The notes under the pieces were generated by a model. That model did not search any database. It was not told where the DNA came from and was given only the letters and a program-made list of their open reading frames with translations. Shown in pieces: positions 1 through 8,121 of a stretch of 11,934 nt of DNA. Source of the DNA: an uncultured Acetatifactor sp. (GTDB taxonomy: Bacteria; Bacillota; Clostridia; Lachnospirales; Lachnospiraceae). The stretch covers positions 1 through 11,934 of the forward strand of contig CANQSE010000037.1 in NCBI GenBank assembly GCA_947626405.1. Reading direction: 5' to 3'. The position numbers were made by a program, and so were the translations under genes. Numbering within the stretch: the stretch's first letter is position 1; each line of letters opens with the position of its first letter.

Positions 1-618
1 GTCCAGATTTATCACCAGGGGATCCGCAAGCTGTGTCTTGTTATCGACATTTTTAAGCTCTCCCTGATAATACTGTCTAAACTCCCTGCTCATTCCAACA
101 TTCACCTGAAAGCCGATCTCTCTGCCGTCTGATGTGCGCACCGTTCCCTGAGTCGAAAAGTAAGTCTGCTCCGACTCAGAAAAGGAGCTTTCCTGATAGA
201 AATCCATCTGCGCAGAATCTGCGGACCGCAGTTCAATATCTGCCGACGACGCGGAAGCATCGACGTTCCACGGTGACCACGTGTTTTTCCTGTATCCGAA
301 AAACAGATCAAGAAGATAACTTATTGTCTGATCACGGATAGTGTTGAACGTGCGTCCCGGCGGTTCCTGTAAATTCAGCCTGATGCCGAACCGCTGGAGC
401 CGGTTCTGAAACTCCTCCAGTCTCTCCCACTGTGACGAGGTCAGCCCGGTTTCCGGATCATATTCTCCGCGTCCGCTGCCGATCTGCGTGCTTAAGGCGC
501 TATTTGAGTTTGTCAGCCCTTTCTGAAAATTCGTGATGGAAAAACGCGCAAAGGTCGCATTAGAAGCCCTGTAGCTTCTGGAGGATTCCATTCCTACTGC
601 ACTGGAATCAATTCTCAA
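1..618 (-). CDS. Uncharacterised protein with TTG start, 3' end outside window
   Basis: An uninterrupted frame of 206 codons runs from a TTG at 616-618 to the window edge, so the C-terminus is missing. The start is chosen because an AAGGAGAG ribosome binding site lies about 11 bases upstream; the first in-frame ATG is codon 10 and lacks as good a site. The protein begins MRIDSSAVGMESSRSY, has no signal peptide or membrane segment, and is rich in Ser, Gln and Arg. Residues 60-85 look helical and amphipathic. An aromatic stretch at 101-117 (YLLDLFFGY..W..W) is followed by a Ser/Asp-rich region. The visible part ends at DPLVINLD (199-206), which resembles the DPLVLDLDGDG start of calcium-binding segments in RTX-like and VCBS-type proteins. 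I recall similar hypothetical proteins from Lachnospiraceae but cannot give a function. A promoter, hairpin and terminator lie upstream. Confidence 0.75.
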   Translation of the reverse strand, partial: MRIDSSAVGMESSRSYRASNATFARFSITNFQKGLTNSNSALSTQIGSGRGEYDPETGLTSSQWERLEEFQNRLQRFGIRLNLQEPPGRTFNTIRDQTISYLLDLFFGYRKNTWSPWNVDASASSADIELRSADSAQMDFYQESSFSESEQTYFSTQGTVRTSDGREIGFQVNVGMSREFRQYYQGELKNVDNKTQLADPLVINLD

Positions 619-741
619 TTTTTTATTCTCTCCTTAATGTCCACCCATTCCGCCATGTCCTGACAGCTTTGTCTTCCCTGCCGCCGCTGCCGCACACTCC
701 GGAACTTTTCGGTTTCCGTCCCTGTCCCCCCGCGTAAGCGT

Positions 742-793
742 AAAAAAAGATGGTATCTTTTCGGGAAGTTCCGTTTCCCTCAAAAATACCATC
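742..793 (-). terminator. Intrinsic terminator downstream of the SseB-domain gene
   Basis: Reading the minus strand, GATGGTAT (786-793) pairs perfectly with ATACCATC (749-756). Inside lies an A/T-rich extension with a mismatch, then an inner AGGGAA/TTCCC pairing around an ACGGAAC-like loop. The stem is followed immediately by seven T (742-748). It sits about 100 bases after the SseB stop, so it can end the esterase operon. Because it also precedes the gene at 618, it could instead act as a leader attenuator. Confidence 0.8.
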
Positions 794-814
794 CGTGGTG
801 TCCATATGTTTACT

Positions 815-835
815 CGGTTGCGGCTGGCCGAACCG
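815..835 (-). other. Stable GC-rich hairpin in the intergenic region
   Basis: On the minus strand CGGTTCGG (828-835) pairs with CCG plus AACCG (815-819 and 821-823), leaving a single bulged C and a CCAG loop. No T run follows, so it is not a terminator by itself. It lies between a possible promoter (843-871) and the terminator (742-793), and may be part of a structured leader or of the 3' trailer of the SseB transcript. I could not match it to a known riboswitch class. Confidence 0.5.
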
Positions 836-842
836 CTTTCCT

Positions 843-871
843 GTAATAACTATATCGGATAAAATCGTCAA
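843..871 (-). promoter_or_regulatory. Possible sigma-A promoter for the left-edge gene
   Basis: Minus-strand TTGACG (866-871) is followed after 17 bases by TATTAC (843-848). The -35 matches 5 of 6 and the -10 4 of 6 consensus positions. The predicted start near 836 would put the hairpin at 815-835 at the very 5' end of the RNA and the terminator about 45 bases in. The 619-741 stretch between that terminator and the gene is GC-rich and shows no convincing promoter. The match is modest and could be chance. Confidence 0.35.
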
Positions 872-891
872 TACTTTAGAGCTTAGCCTGT

Positions 892-1377
892 TCACCTCTT
901 ATTTGCAGGGTCATTTCCGCGCATCCTTGTGAGAATCATATTGGCTATCGTATCCTTTGGCACCATAAAATTTGCCCCGTAGGGGTTGAGAATTATTCCT
1001 GACGCCGGATTTGGATTTCCCTGCGCGTCCTTGCGCAGCATCAGTCCCACATAATCGTCAAACTTTAACGCAAAGGTGGGAAAAGACTGATTTTTTTCCA
1101 CATACGCCTTATATTCCTTTTCGTCGGTAAAACCCATATAAAATTTCTTTCCGTCCGGAGCGATCAGAAAGGGAAACTGCACTCTGCACCCATCGATAAG
1201 CCTGAGATTTCCCTCCCCGTCTTCCTCGGGAGCAGGGTCAATGATAGCCGGAGCCATAAGCTCCGCCCTTGCCAGCTCCGTGAAAAACATAGCGCGGTAC
1301 TTAGGCGAATCCTCCGCCTTTAAAAGCTCTATACTCCCTATCAGCATCGGATTCGATACCCTTTTATTAAATTCCAT
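892..1377 (-). CDS. SseB-domain protein
   Basis: The product has 161 residues and no signal peptide or membrane segment, so it is probably cytosolic. It matches the SseB N-terminal domain pattern: a helical start, a central FPFLIAPDGKKFYMGFTDE block (68-86) and the family's characteristic GIILNPYGANFMVP (127-140) near the C-terminus. An acidic loop lies at 48-56. SseB is named from an enhanced serine sensitivity phenotype in enterobacteria, and its biochemical role is unclear; in Firmicutes the domain occurs in small standalone proteins. The ATG has a GAGGGAG ribosome binding site six bases upstream. It is the last gene of the esterase-hydratase operon, only 16 bases after the hydratase stop. 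An intrinsic terminator follows about 100 bases downstream. The family call is fairly safe; the function is unknown. Confidence 0.8.
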   Translation of the reverse strand: MEFNKRVSNPMLIGSIELLKAEDSPKYRAMFFTELARAELMAPAIIDPAPEEDGEGNLRLIDGCRVQFPFLIAPDGKKFYMGFTDEKEYKAYVEKNQSFPTFALKFDDYVGLMLRKDAQGNPNPASGIILNPYGANFMVPKDTIANMILTRMRGNDPANKR

Positions 1378-1393
1378 AGTTTCTCCCTCTAAG

Positions 1394-3685
1394 CTAGCCG
1401 ACTCTGTTATAGTTGATAAGACATCCCTTTAAAATGATCTGTCTTTCCTCGTCCGTCAGTTCGCCAAGCGTAAGCTCAAACGCTTCCAGTCCCTTCTCCC
1501 CCACAACATATGCCGTAATATTATCCGTTTTTTCCGCGACAGCCTTCCTGATTCCGGGCAGGAACAGATAATCCAGGTTACTAAAAGGCAGCTCCCCTTC
1601 TTTTATGATAAACGGCAGCATGCCCCAGTTAATAAGGTTGGAGCGATAGCGTTTGGTTGCGTATTCATTTGCTATATTCGCCCATCCCCCCAGGACCTTC
1701 TGGCAGGATGCCGCCTGTTCTCTGGCGGAGCCGTCGCCGGGCTTTACGGCAAAGATTGTGGAGCCGAATCCCGTATTTGTGTGATTGACGTCAGGATACT
1801 GCGTCTTTATTACTCCCATGACGTCCTTGAGGACAGGAAGCACATGGCACGGATGGCCTCCTTTCATGCGCTCCGTCTCCGCCTTTTGAATCTCCTTCGC
1901 CCTTGCCACATAGGCAGGATCCTTGCGGCTTAAGGTAAATTCAGCCAGGCCGAGAGGATTTGAGCGGTACGAGGAGGTCTCGCCGGAAGGGATCAGCTCG
2001 TCGGTGGTGGTCACAGGGTCATGAATCTCGCTGACTACCTGAAGCACGAGGTTTTCCGGCAGTTCACCCATGGAGGGCCAGTCCTTTATGTTGGGACCGA
2101 ACTGGATCTCCACATCCGGATCCGCCTTTCCATGTGAATCAAATACACGGTTCTCGTATATTTTTTTGTCAAAGTAATACTTATACTTTCCAAATTCGCC
2201 GTCAAAATCCGTTGCCGGCGTAAGCACACCCTTGTTTGCTGCCGTTGCGGCTATCGAGCGCGCGTCCATGAGCGCAACCGAAGAAATCTGACCGTTCTGG
2301 AGCTTGCTTCCCTCACGGTTGGGGAAATTCCTCGTAGAATGACGTATACTGAAAGCATTGTTTGCCGGCGTATCGCCCGCACCGAAGCACAGACCGCAGA
2401 ACGCTGTCTTAAGCACCGCTCCCGTCTCCAGAATTGTTGCGGCGCAGCCGTTTCGGATCAGTTCCATATACACAGGCATGGATGCGGGATATACGCTCAG
2501 AGTGAACCCGTCCGAGCCTATGTACCTGCCCTTAAGGATATCGGCGGCGGCACAGATGTTTTCAAATCCTCCTCCGGCACAGCCCGCTATAATTCCCTGA
2601 TCCACCATTAATTTCCCGTTTTTCACCTTATCCTTAAGGCTAAATTCCACCGCGCCGTCAAGGCTCACCTGTGCCCTCTTTTCCGTCTCGTCAAGAATGT
2701 CCATAAGGTTTTGATTCAGCTCGTCAATTGTATATGTGTTGCTGGGATGGAAGGGCATGGCAATCATGGGGCGGATCATGGACAAATCAACCGTTATCAT
2801 GCCGTCGTAATAAGCGATCTCACCGGGATTTAACTCCCTGTATTCCTCTTTTCTCCCGTGTATCTCGTAAAACTGCTCAATCTGTTCGTCCGTGCGCCAG
2901 ATAGAGGAAAGGCAGGTGGTCTCAGTTGTCATAACGTCAACGCCGATCCTGAAATCAGCGCTTAAATTTGACACGCCCGGACCCACAAACTCCATCACCT
3001 TGTTTTTTACATAGCCGTTTTTAAAAACGGCTCCTATAATGGCAAGCGCCACATCCTGAGGACCGACGCCCTTTATCGGAGAGCCCGTAAGATATACTCC
3101 CACCACCTGTGGCATATTGATGTCGTAAGTCTGATTAAGAAGCTGTTTTACAAGCTCCGGACCGCCCTCTCCCATCGCCATTGTGCCAAGAGCCCCGTAT
3201 CGCGTGTGAGAATCCGATCCCAGGATCATCCTGCCGCCTCCGGCCAGCATTTCCCTTGCATATTGGTGAATTACGGCCTGGTGAGGCGGTACATAGACTC
3301 CGCCGTACTTCTTTGCACAGCTTAGTCCGAACATGTGATCATCCTCGTTGATTGTCCCGCCTACCGCGCAAAGGGAATTGTGGCAGTTGGTAAGAACATA
3401 CGGCATTGGAAACTTTTTAAGCCCCGACGCCCTCGCTGTCTGAATGATGCCGACAAAGGTGATATCATGGCTTGTGAGCTTATCAAACCTGATCTTAAGC
3501 TTTTCCATACTGTCGGAAGTGTTGTGGGACTCAAGGATTCCATAGGAGATCGTCTGCTTTGAAGCCTCCCCGCGATCCGGCGTCTTCCCTGTTTTTGCCT
3601 TTATGGCGGCCTCCGCCTCCGGTCCTTCTTCCACGATTTCAGTACCGTTTATAAGATAGGCTCCGCCCCTTAGTAAAGTTACCAT
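1394..3685 (-). CDS. Aconitase-family [4Fe-4S] hydratase, YbhJ-like
   Basis: The 763-residue protein covers the whole aconitase fold. Visible motifs are [19 protein letters not shown] (157-175), the first cluster cysteine in IIAGCAGGG (Cys369), the CxxC pair in FCGLCFG (Cys430, Cys433), NREGSKL (456-462), the active-site loop [11 protein letters not shown] (650-660) and [13 protein letters not shown] (680-692). All three expected iron-sulfur ligands are present, so it should be an active hydratase/isomerase. Its sequence and length resemble E. coli YbhJ and the proteins annotated simply as hydratase in Lachnospiraceae more than classical AcnA or AcnB, so citrate/isocitrate specificity is not assured. 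The start at 3685 is chosen over an in-frame upstream ATG at 3727 because GGGGAGG lies seven bases before it and it follows the esterase stop after a single base, implying translational coupling. SseB follows after 16 bases. Confidence 0.9.
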   Translation of the reverse strand: MVTLLRGGAYLINGTEIVEEGPEAEAAIKAKTGKTPDRGEASKQTISYGILESHNTSDSMEKLKIRFDKLTSHDITFVGIIQTARASGLKKFPMPYVLTNCHNSLCAVGGTINEDDHMFGLSCAKKYGGVYVPPHQAVIHQYAREMLAGGGRMILGSDSHTRYGALGTMAMGEGGPELVKQLLNQTYDINMPQVVGVYLTGSPIKGVGPQDVALAIIGAVFKNGYVKNKVMEFVGPGVSNLSADFRIGVDVMTTETTCLSSIWRTDEQIEQFYEIHGRKEEYRELNPGEIAYYDGMITVDLSMIRPMIAMPFHPSNTYTIDELNQNLMDILDETEKRAQVSLDGAVEFSLKDKVKNGKLMVDQGIIAGCAGGGFENICAAADILKGRYIGSDGFTLSVYPASMPVYMELIRNGCAATILETGAVLKTAFCGLCFGAGDTPANNAFSIRHSTRNFPNREGSKLQNGQISSVALMDARSIAATAANKGVLTPATDFDGEFGKYKYYFDKKIYENRVFDSHGKADPDVEIQFGPNIKDWPSMGELPENLVLQVVSEIHDPVTTTDELIPSGETSSYRSNPLGLAEFTLSRKDPAYVARAKEIQKAETERMKGGHPCHVLPVLKDVMGVIKTQYPDVNHTNTGFGSTIFAVKPGDGSAREQAASCQKVLGGWANIANEYATKRYRSNLINWGMLPFIIKEGELPFSNLDYLFLPGIRKAVAEKTDNITAYVVGEKGLEAFELTLGELTDEERQIILKGCLINYNRVG

Positions 3686-3686
3686 A

Positions 3687-5231
3687 TCATATCCTCCCCG
3701 TATCCCGGCAGCGCAGCGTATCAGCAATCTTATCCATCAAAAAGAGCTTAAACTCCGATTCAGGCTGAATGCGCACCTCAGGTCCCTGTGACGTAAACTC
3801 CATCTCGCATGGTTCCTGCGGGGTATATGGCTTCCACTCCGGCATGGGAGTGCCGTCGGCATCCTCGCCGTTGGGGTTTCCGGTCTTGATAAAGTTAGCC
3901 CAGTAATTGCACATCTGTCTTGCAAGATCATAATGCCTGCCTACAAACGGTCTCCAGCACTTGGCCAGCGTCTCAAAGAAGAACCACAGGTCCACGGAGT
4001 GGAACGTGCCAGGGTTATCCCATCCCGGAATATCCGGTGCAAACCGGTAATAATAGTAATTCTTCGTACTTCCCGCTTTCTTTCTTGCGGCAAACAGGCT
4101 CTTTGCGGTACATTCGATACCGCTCACGGAAGCGTACTGACCCTTAGCTTTTTCCCTGACAGCCTCCGGAAATTTCAGAAATTCCTCTGCGCTGTCGCCA
4201 AAAATTTCCTCTGCTTTTTTCTTCAGATCCTCGATAGAATCTGCAGGTATAATGCTGGGGAACTCATCCGATGTATTTCCCGCCATCACGTCAACGTCGG
4301 CATGCTTTCCCTCAAGGAACAGCGTCATGGGATCGTCCGTGCAGAATTTATGATCCAGAACCGTAAACATTCTCGGATGATCCTTTACAAACTCACCGTA
4401 TTTATGCAGTATGTGGAAAGCGTCAAGCTCTCTCGCTTCCTCCAGGGATGAGACTCCCAGAAAATCAAAAAACTCCTCGCCCCATTTTTCCGCTTCCTCA
4501 ATAGGCATGGGATGACCTATCCCGCCCTTCATATACGGACTGCGGATCATTGCGCTCATCACTACAGCCTTTTTGATAAGGCCGAAATTCTCAGGACATG
4601 TCATCTGGCTGAGCACGCTGCCGCCGCCTGCCGACTGTCCGGCAATTGTTATGTTCTCGGGATCTCCGCCAAATGCGGCTATGTTTCTCACAACCCATTT
4701 AAGTCCCGCCTGCTGGTCAAGGCTTCCGAAATTGGAGGGTGCGTCCGGCTGTTCCCTTGTGATCTGAGGGTGCGCCAGAAATCCGAAAATATTTATCCTG
4801 TAATTAACCGTGACCACAACCACTCCCCGACGCGCAAGACGTTCTCCGTCAAACTCCATCTCCGCGGGATAGCCCCACTGAAGACCTCCGCCGTAGTACC
4901 AAACCAGCACAGGCTGCTTTTCGTCCGCACTTTTTGCACCGGTCCAGATATTAAGGTACAGACAGTCCTCACCCATCTCAATCTGCGGATCCACGTGCCA
5001 TTCTCTGCAATAGATATCATCGCCTACCCCCGGGGTATCCTGAACCGAAATAGGTGCAAAGCGGTACGCCTCCCTCACGCCCTCCCAGTTTTCACAGGGC
5101 TGCGGAGCACGCCATCTGTTTCTGCCGACAGGCGGGGCTGCAAAGGGGATGCCTTTAAACGCGGTAATCCTGGGATCCGCCGCCTCTATTCCCTTTACAA
5201 GTCCATTTTCGGTTTTCGCAGTTCTGATCAT
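3687..5231 (-). CDS. Type B carboxylesterase
   Basis: This 514-residue alpha/beta hydrolase belongs to the carboxylesterase type B (PnbA/acetylcholinesterase-like) family and is full length. The N-terminal [12 protein letters not shown] (25-36) and EDCLYLNIW (88-96) signatures are clear. The oxyanion-hole loop reads YYGGG (112-116) where the family usually has HGGG. The nucleophile elbow is GQSAGGG with Ser200 (often GESAGG). The other likely triad members are Glu323 in AGNTSDE and His411 in [10 protein letters not shown]. There is no signal peptide, so it should act in the cytoplasm on small esters that have entered the cell; the natural substrate is not predictable. It is the first gene of an operon with the hydratase (one base gap) and the SseB-domain gene. 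An extended -10 promoter gives a very short leader, and AGAGGAAGG precedes the ATG. Confidence 0.9.
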   Translation of the reverse strand: MIRTAKTENGLVKGIEAADPRITAFKGIPFAAPPVGRNRWRAPQPCENWEGVREAYRFAPISVQDTPGVGDDIYCREWHVDPQIEMGEDCLYLNIWTGAKSADEKQPVLVWYYGGGLQWGYPAEMEFDGERLARRGVVVVTVNYRINIFGFLAHPQITREQPDAPSNFGSLDQQAGLKWVVRNIAAFGGDPENITIAGQSAGGGSVLSQMTCPENFGLIKKAVVMSAMIRSPYMKGGIGHPMPIEEAEKWGEEFFDFLGVSSLEEARELDAFHILHKYGEFVKDHPRMFTVLDHKFCTDDPMTLFLEGKHADVDVMAGNTSDEFPSIIPADSIEDLKKKAEEIFGDSAEEFLKFPEAVREKAKGQYASVSGIECTAKSLFAARKKAGSTKNYYYYRFAPDIPGWDNPGTFHSVDLWFFFETLAKCWRPFVGRHYDLARQMCNYWANFIKTGNPNGEDADGTPMPEWKPYTPQEPCEMEFTSQGPEVRIQPESEFKLFLMDKIADTLRCRDTGRI

Positions 5232-5253
5232 AGTCCTTCCTCTCTTTCATGAT

Positions 5254-5282
5254 TTTTTATTTCATTATACCACCAGCGCAGC
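5254..5282 (-). promoter_or_regulatory. Extended -10 promoter of the esterase operon
   Basis: The minus strand reads TGGTATAAT at 5254-5262, a perfect -10 with a TGN extension. The -35 region near 5277-5282 is T-rich and poor (TTTTTC), as is common with extended -10 promoters. The transcription start would be near 5247, leaving a leader of about 16 bases. The only nearby signal upstream is the terminator of the transporter operon. Confidence 0.7.
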
Positions 5283-5293
5283 AAAAGAAAAAA

Positions 5294-5323
5294 TATTTTT
5301 TACAAAAACAGGGACATCCCAAG
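5294..5323 (-). terminator. Intrinsic terminator of the sugar ABC transporter operon
   Basis: An 11-bp perfect stem, CAGGGACATCC/GGATGTCCCTG, with a three-base loop is followed by five T on the minus strand. It begins about 30 bases after the stop codon of the substrate-binding protein and separates this operon from the esterase promoter at 5254. Confidence 0.93.
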
Positions 5324-5354
5324 GATGTCCCTGAAAATTTACGCTCAATACAGT

Positions 5355-7130
5355 TTACTGAGCAGCTTTCTTTGCATCTACTTCGATCTGATGCTTTGCA
5401 GTATCAAACTTCACAAGATCCTGGAAGCCTAAACCGTCAAGTGTGGTTGTCATCTCATCCCACAGAGCATCAAACTCCGCGTCGTCCTTCGCAAAGATCA
5501 TTTTCCAGGAGTAATCGCATACGCTTTCATTTACCTGGTTGCGGATAACGGCGGTATCAGGGTCGTCACTGGGAAGTGATACGCTTACGTTAGGGCTTAC
5601 AAGCAGAACGTTGTTCTTCTCCATGTAATCCACAGGTTCTTCCGCTCCGAAGCGCTCCTGCCACTCTTTCTTCATTTCCGTCATTGTGGCTTCCTTATAT
5701 GAGCTCCAGTAGGTTGAGGCATAAGTCTCACCTGTGAGAGGGTTGGTGCTGGTTGCATCTACGATCCACTGGTTGATTGCATTGTTTCCGTCGTTGTAGC
5801 CTGCTCCGCCGTACTCCTCGGGAACCGGAAGGTTATCCATCAGAGCGTTGTCGTTGATCGGGGTATATTTTCCGTCCTCACCAACGGTGTAGTTAAAGTC
5901 TTTAATTCCGGCATGCTGGAACACGAGACCTTCAGGGCTTGCGTACCAGTCTAAGAATTCCATGATCCTCTTATACTTCTCATCATCCACCTTGGAGCCT
6001 ACGCCGAATACACGTCCGCTTCCATAGTAGGTGTCGGAATCGGTATAATAAGTCTGATCCTGTACAGGAATAAAGATAAACGCCGTGCCATTCTTTTGTC
6101 TGTCAAGACTGTTCCAGAAGCCTACTTCCCAGCTGTACCACAAAAGATCAACCTGTCCTGCAGAAATCTTTGCGCACACATTATCCCATGTCTGAGTACC
6201 GGAGTCGGGGTCAACAATACCTCTCCTCTGCGCATCGTTTAAGAACTTAAGTATCTTATAGTATGTGGCGTTCTTGTCGGTCAGAGGAGTGAATGTATTG
6301 TCGGGCTTCAGGATAACGGAACCCTTAATCTTCTCTCCGTACCATGTCGTAAGCTGCACTACGTTAGCTATACCGATCATTCCGTCGCCGCCGTCCCAGT
6401 CGGGCCAAAGTGAAAGCGGATATGCAGGATCGCCTGCCTCGTTGGTAGGATGAACTTCCTTAATCTTCTCCAGTACATCAAGCAGATCGTCAAGATCCTT
6501 AATGTCGGGCTCACCAATCTGCTTATAAAGATCCCAACGGAGCATGGGGCTTGAATAAATCACATCCTGAGAGTATGTCGTGGGAGATGTGTTTGTCATC
6601 TGACAGGGAATACCATAGGTTCCGCCGTTTGCCCCGCTTAACCCATTGTTAAAGGTATCAATCTGATCCTTATAGTCCATCAGGTTTTCGTAGTTGCCAA
6701 TCTCGCCGCTTATATCCTTTATGAGACCCGCGGCAAGACAGTCTGCAAAGTCCGTGCTGTCCAGGATCACAATATCGCCCAGATTACCGTCCGCCGAACG
6801 CGTCTGGTAAATTGCGTCTCCGGCCACCTGAGGTGCGATAATATTGAGCTGCAGGTTGAACCTGTCCTTCACTACCTTATCGAACCATCCGGTCTGATTG
6901 CCCTGGTAATTGGCAGCCACATCGTAGATATCAATCGTCATCAGTTCCTTGTCAGCGCCGGATGTCGATGATCCTCCGTCGCCGGTGCCACCCGTGGTGG
7001 TTCCATCCGTAGTTCCACCCGTTGTGCCACCCGTGGTACCTTCTGTGGAACCGTCTCCGCCGCAGCCCGTAAGAGCCGATACAAGCAGAGCGCCGGCCAG
7101 CAGTAAGGAGCCCAGTTTCTTACTTTTCAT
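5355..7130 (-). CDS. Sugar ABC transporter substrate-binding lipoprotein
   Basis: The 591-residue product is an extracellular solute-binding protein of the LplA/YtcQ type that pairs with LplB/YtcP permeases for oligosaccharide uptake. Residues 1-22 form a lipoprotein signal peptide (MKSKK, hydrophobic core) and the lipobox LTGC puts the lipid on Cys23. Residues 24-60 are a Gly/Thr/Asp-rich linker built from repeated GGTT-type units. The binding domain follows, with the family-typical block near YGSGRVFGVG, YASPEGLVFQHAGI and YTVGEDGKYTPIND. The start at 7130 is chosen because GGAGGG lies eight bases upstream; the in-frame ATG five codons earlier overlaps that ribosome binding site. It is the last gene of the operon, 54 bases after the second permease, and is followed by a strong terminator. 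The ligand cannot be read from the sequence. Confidence 0.92.
   Translation of the reverse strand: MKSKKLGSLLLAGALLVSALTGCGGDGSTEGTTGGTTGGTTDGTTTGGTGDGGSSTSGADKELMTIDIYDVAANYQGNQTGWFDKVVKDRFNLQLNIIAPQVAGDAIYQTRSADGNLGDIVILDSTDFADCLAAGLIKDISGEIGNYENLMDYKDQIDTFNNGLSGANGGTYGIPCQMTNTSPTTYSQDVIYSSPMLRWDLYKQIGEPDIKDLDDLLDVLEKIKEVHPTNEAGDPAYPLSLWPDWDGGDGMIGIANVVQLTTWYGEKIKGSVILKPDNTFTPLTDKNATYYKILKFLNDAQRRGIVDPDSGTQTWDNVCAKISAGQVDLLWYSWEVGFWNSLDRQKNGTAFIFIPVQDQTYYTDSDTYYGSGRVFGVGSKVDDEKYKRIMEFLDWYASPEGLVFQHAGIKDFNYTVGEDGKYTPINDNALMDNLPVPEEYGGAGYNDGNNAINQWIVDATSTNPLTGETYASTYWSSYKEATMTEMKKEWQERFGAEEPVDYMEKNNVLLVSPNVSVSLPSDDPDTAVIRNQVNESVCDYSWKMIFAKDDAEFDALWDEMTTTLDGLGFQDLVKFDTAKHQIEVDAKKAAQ
6985..7037. 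repeat. In-frame tandem repeat in the lipoprotein linker
   Basis: The 14-base string gtgccacccgtggt occurs identically at 6985-6998 and 7024-7037, a period of 39 bases (13 codons), with degenerate copies (ccatccgtagtt, ccacccgttgtg) between. It encodes the Gly/Thr linker behind the lipidated cysteine. Changes in copy number would keep the frame. Confidence 0.7.
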
Positions 7131-7159
7131 AACTTTTCCCTCCATTTTTTATTTATCAT

Positions 7160-7176
7160 ATAACCCCTATGGTTAT
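7160..7176 (-). other. Short inverted repeat between permease and binding protein
   Basis: ATAACC (7160-7165) and GGTTAT (7171-7176) form a 6-bp stem with a five-base loop in the 54-base gap before the binding-protein gene. No T run follows, so it is not a terminator. It might affect mRNA processing or stability, or be chance. Confidence 0.3.
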
Positions 7177-7184
7177 CTGATTTC

Positions 7185-8108
7185 TCATCCCTTTACCGCA
7201 CCGATCATGATACCCTTTGTGAAAAACCTCTGGAAAATCGGGTATACAAGAATAATGGGCGTCACTACAACCACCGTCACCGTCATGCGGATAGAGGTTG
7301 CCGTCTGTGCATGCGCAAGGCTCGCCGCCAGATTTACTCCCGAACTGCTGCTGTTTACAAGAGCCTTCAGGGAGCTGGCCTGATTAAGGTACTGGTACAG
7401 CGTGTACTGCAGGGTGTAAAGCTTTGTATCTGTGACAAGCAGAAGCGTATCCTGGAACGAGTTCCACTGAGCCACTGCCGCAAAAATTGCCACCGTGGCA
7501 AGTATCGGCTTTATAACCGGCAGTATAATTGAAAAGAACACTCTCAACGTTCCCGCGCCGTCAATCTCGGCGGCATCCTGCAGCTCCTTTGGCACGGACT
7601 CAACAAAGGTCTTACAGAGGATCACATAAAAGGGCTGAACCGCCACCGGGAAAATGTACCCCCAGAAATTGTTTGTCAGGCCAAGGTTTCTCATCGTAAT
7701 GTACCAGGGAATGATACCCGCGTTAAAATACATCGTTGCGGCAACCATCCTGTACCAGAACTTACGCTTCCAGAGCGTCTCCCTGGTGAACATATAACCC
7801 AGGAAGCCCGCGATTATTACCGTCAGCACCGTTCCCACCACAGTTCTCTCAACAGACACCTGAAGCGCCCTGAAAAGATCGGGAATTTTGAGCACCTGTG
7901 CGTAATTGTTAAAATGTATTCCGTGGGGGATAAACAAAATTTTCCCCCGCTCACTCAAGTTGTTGGCGCTGATGGAATTGATAAATATGTAATAAAACGG
8001 GTACGCGCACACAAAAGCGAAAAAGGTGTAAACAATATACGTAATAATGCTTATCAGACGATCCGAAGGACTTGGCTTATATTTTACTTTATTTCCTTTT
8101 TTGCTCAT
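7185..8108 (-). CDS. Sugar ABC transporter permease, YtcP type
   Basis: The 307-residue inner-membrane permease belongs to the carbohydrate (CUT1) MalG-like class. It has about six hydrophobic segments, the first near residues 19-45 and the last near 275-293. The cytoplasmic EAA loop that docks on the ATPase is clear: ELQDAAEIDGAGTLRVFFSI with ILPVIKP to residue 201. The ending FFTKGIMIGAVKG is typical of this subfamily, which pairs with LplB-type permeases. A perfect AGGAGG lies five bases before the ATG. It begins 13 bases after the stop of the partner permease and is followed after 54 bases by the binding lipoprotein, so the three are co-transcribed. No nucleotide-binding subunit is encoded nearby; such systems usually share an MsmK-like ATPase encoded elsewhere. 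The substrate is unknown, presumably an oligosaccharide. Confidence 0.93.
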   Translation of the reverse strand: MSKKGNKVKYKPSPSDRLISIITYIVYTFFAFVCAYPFYYIFINSISANNLSERGKILFIPHGIHFNNYAQVLKIPDLFRALQVSVERTVVGTVLTVIIAGFLGYMFTRETLWKRKFWYRMVAATMYFNAGIIPWYITMRNLGLTNNFWGYIFPVAVQPFYVILCKTFVESVPKELQDAAEIDGAGTLRVFFSIILPVIKPILATVAIFAAVAQWNSFQDTLLLVTDTKLYTLQYTLYQYLNQASSLKALVNSSSSGVNLAASLAHAQTATSIRMTVTVVVVTPIILVYPIFQRFFTKGIMIGAVKG

Positions 8109-8121
8109 TCCGCCCTCCTGA

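Noticed and set aside
619..840. c-di-GMP or other known riboswitch in the region before the left-edge gene
   Set aside because: I compared it by eye with the conserved cores of c-di-GMP, cobalamin, SAM, TPP, preQ1 and guanidine classes and found no match. Only an unassigned structured leader remains possible.
623..895. 90-codon minus-strand frame starting at a GTG that overlaps the SseB stop (GTGA)
   Set aside because: The overlap looks like translational coupling, but the frame runs straight through an intrinsic terminator (742-793) and a GC-rich hairpin, has no good ribosome binding site, and its product (Gly/Arg/Lys-rich) resembles no family I know. It more likely reflects non-coding sequence.
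3686..3727. Upstream in-frame ATG of the hydratase gene, overlapping the esterase
   Set aside because: It adds 14 residues unlike the family and has no ribosome binding site, whereas the ATG at 3685 has GGGGAGG at proper spacing.
4512..5252. 246-codon plus-strand open frame, and a 172-codon one at 3933-4451
   Set aside because: Both are antisense to the clear carboxylesterase gene, have no plausible ribosome binding site context or recognisable domain, and are explained by codon bias of the real gene.
6949..7383. Proline/valine-rich plus-strand frame
   Set aside because: It is the complement of the Gly/Thr linker repeat of the binding lipoprotein and overlaps two certain genes.
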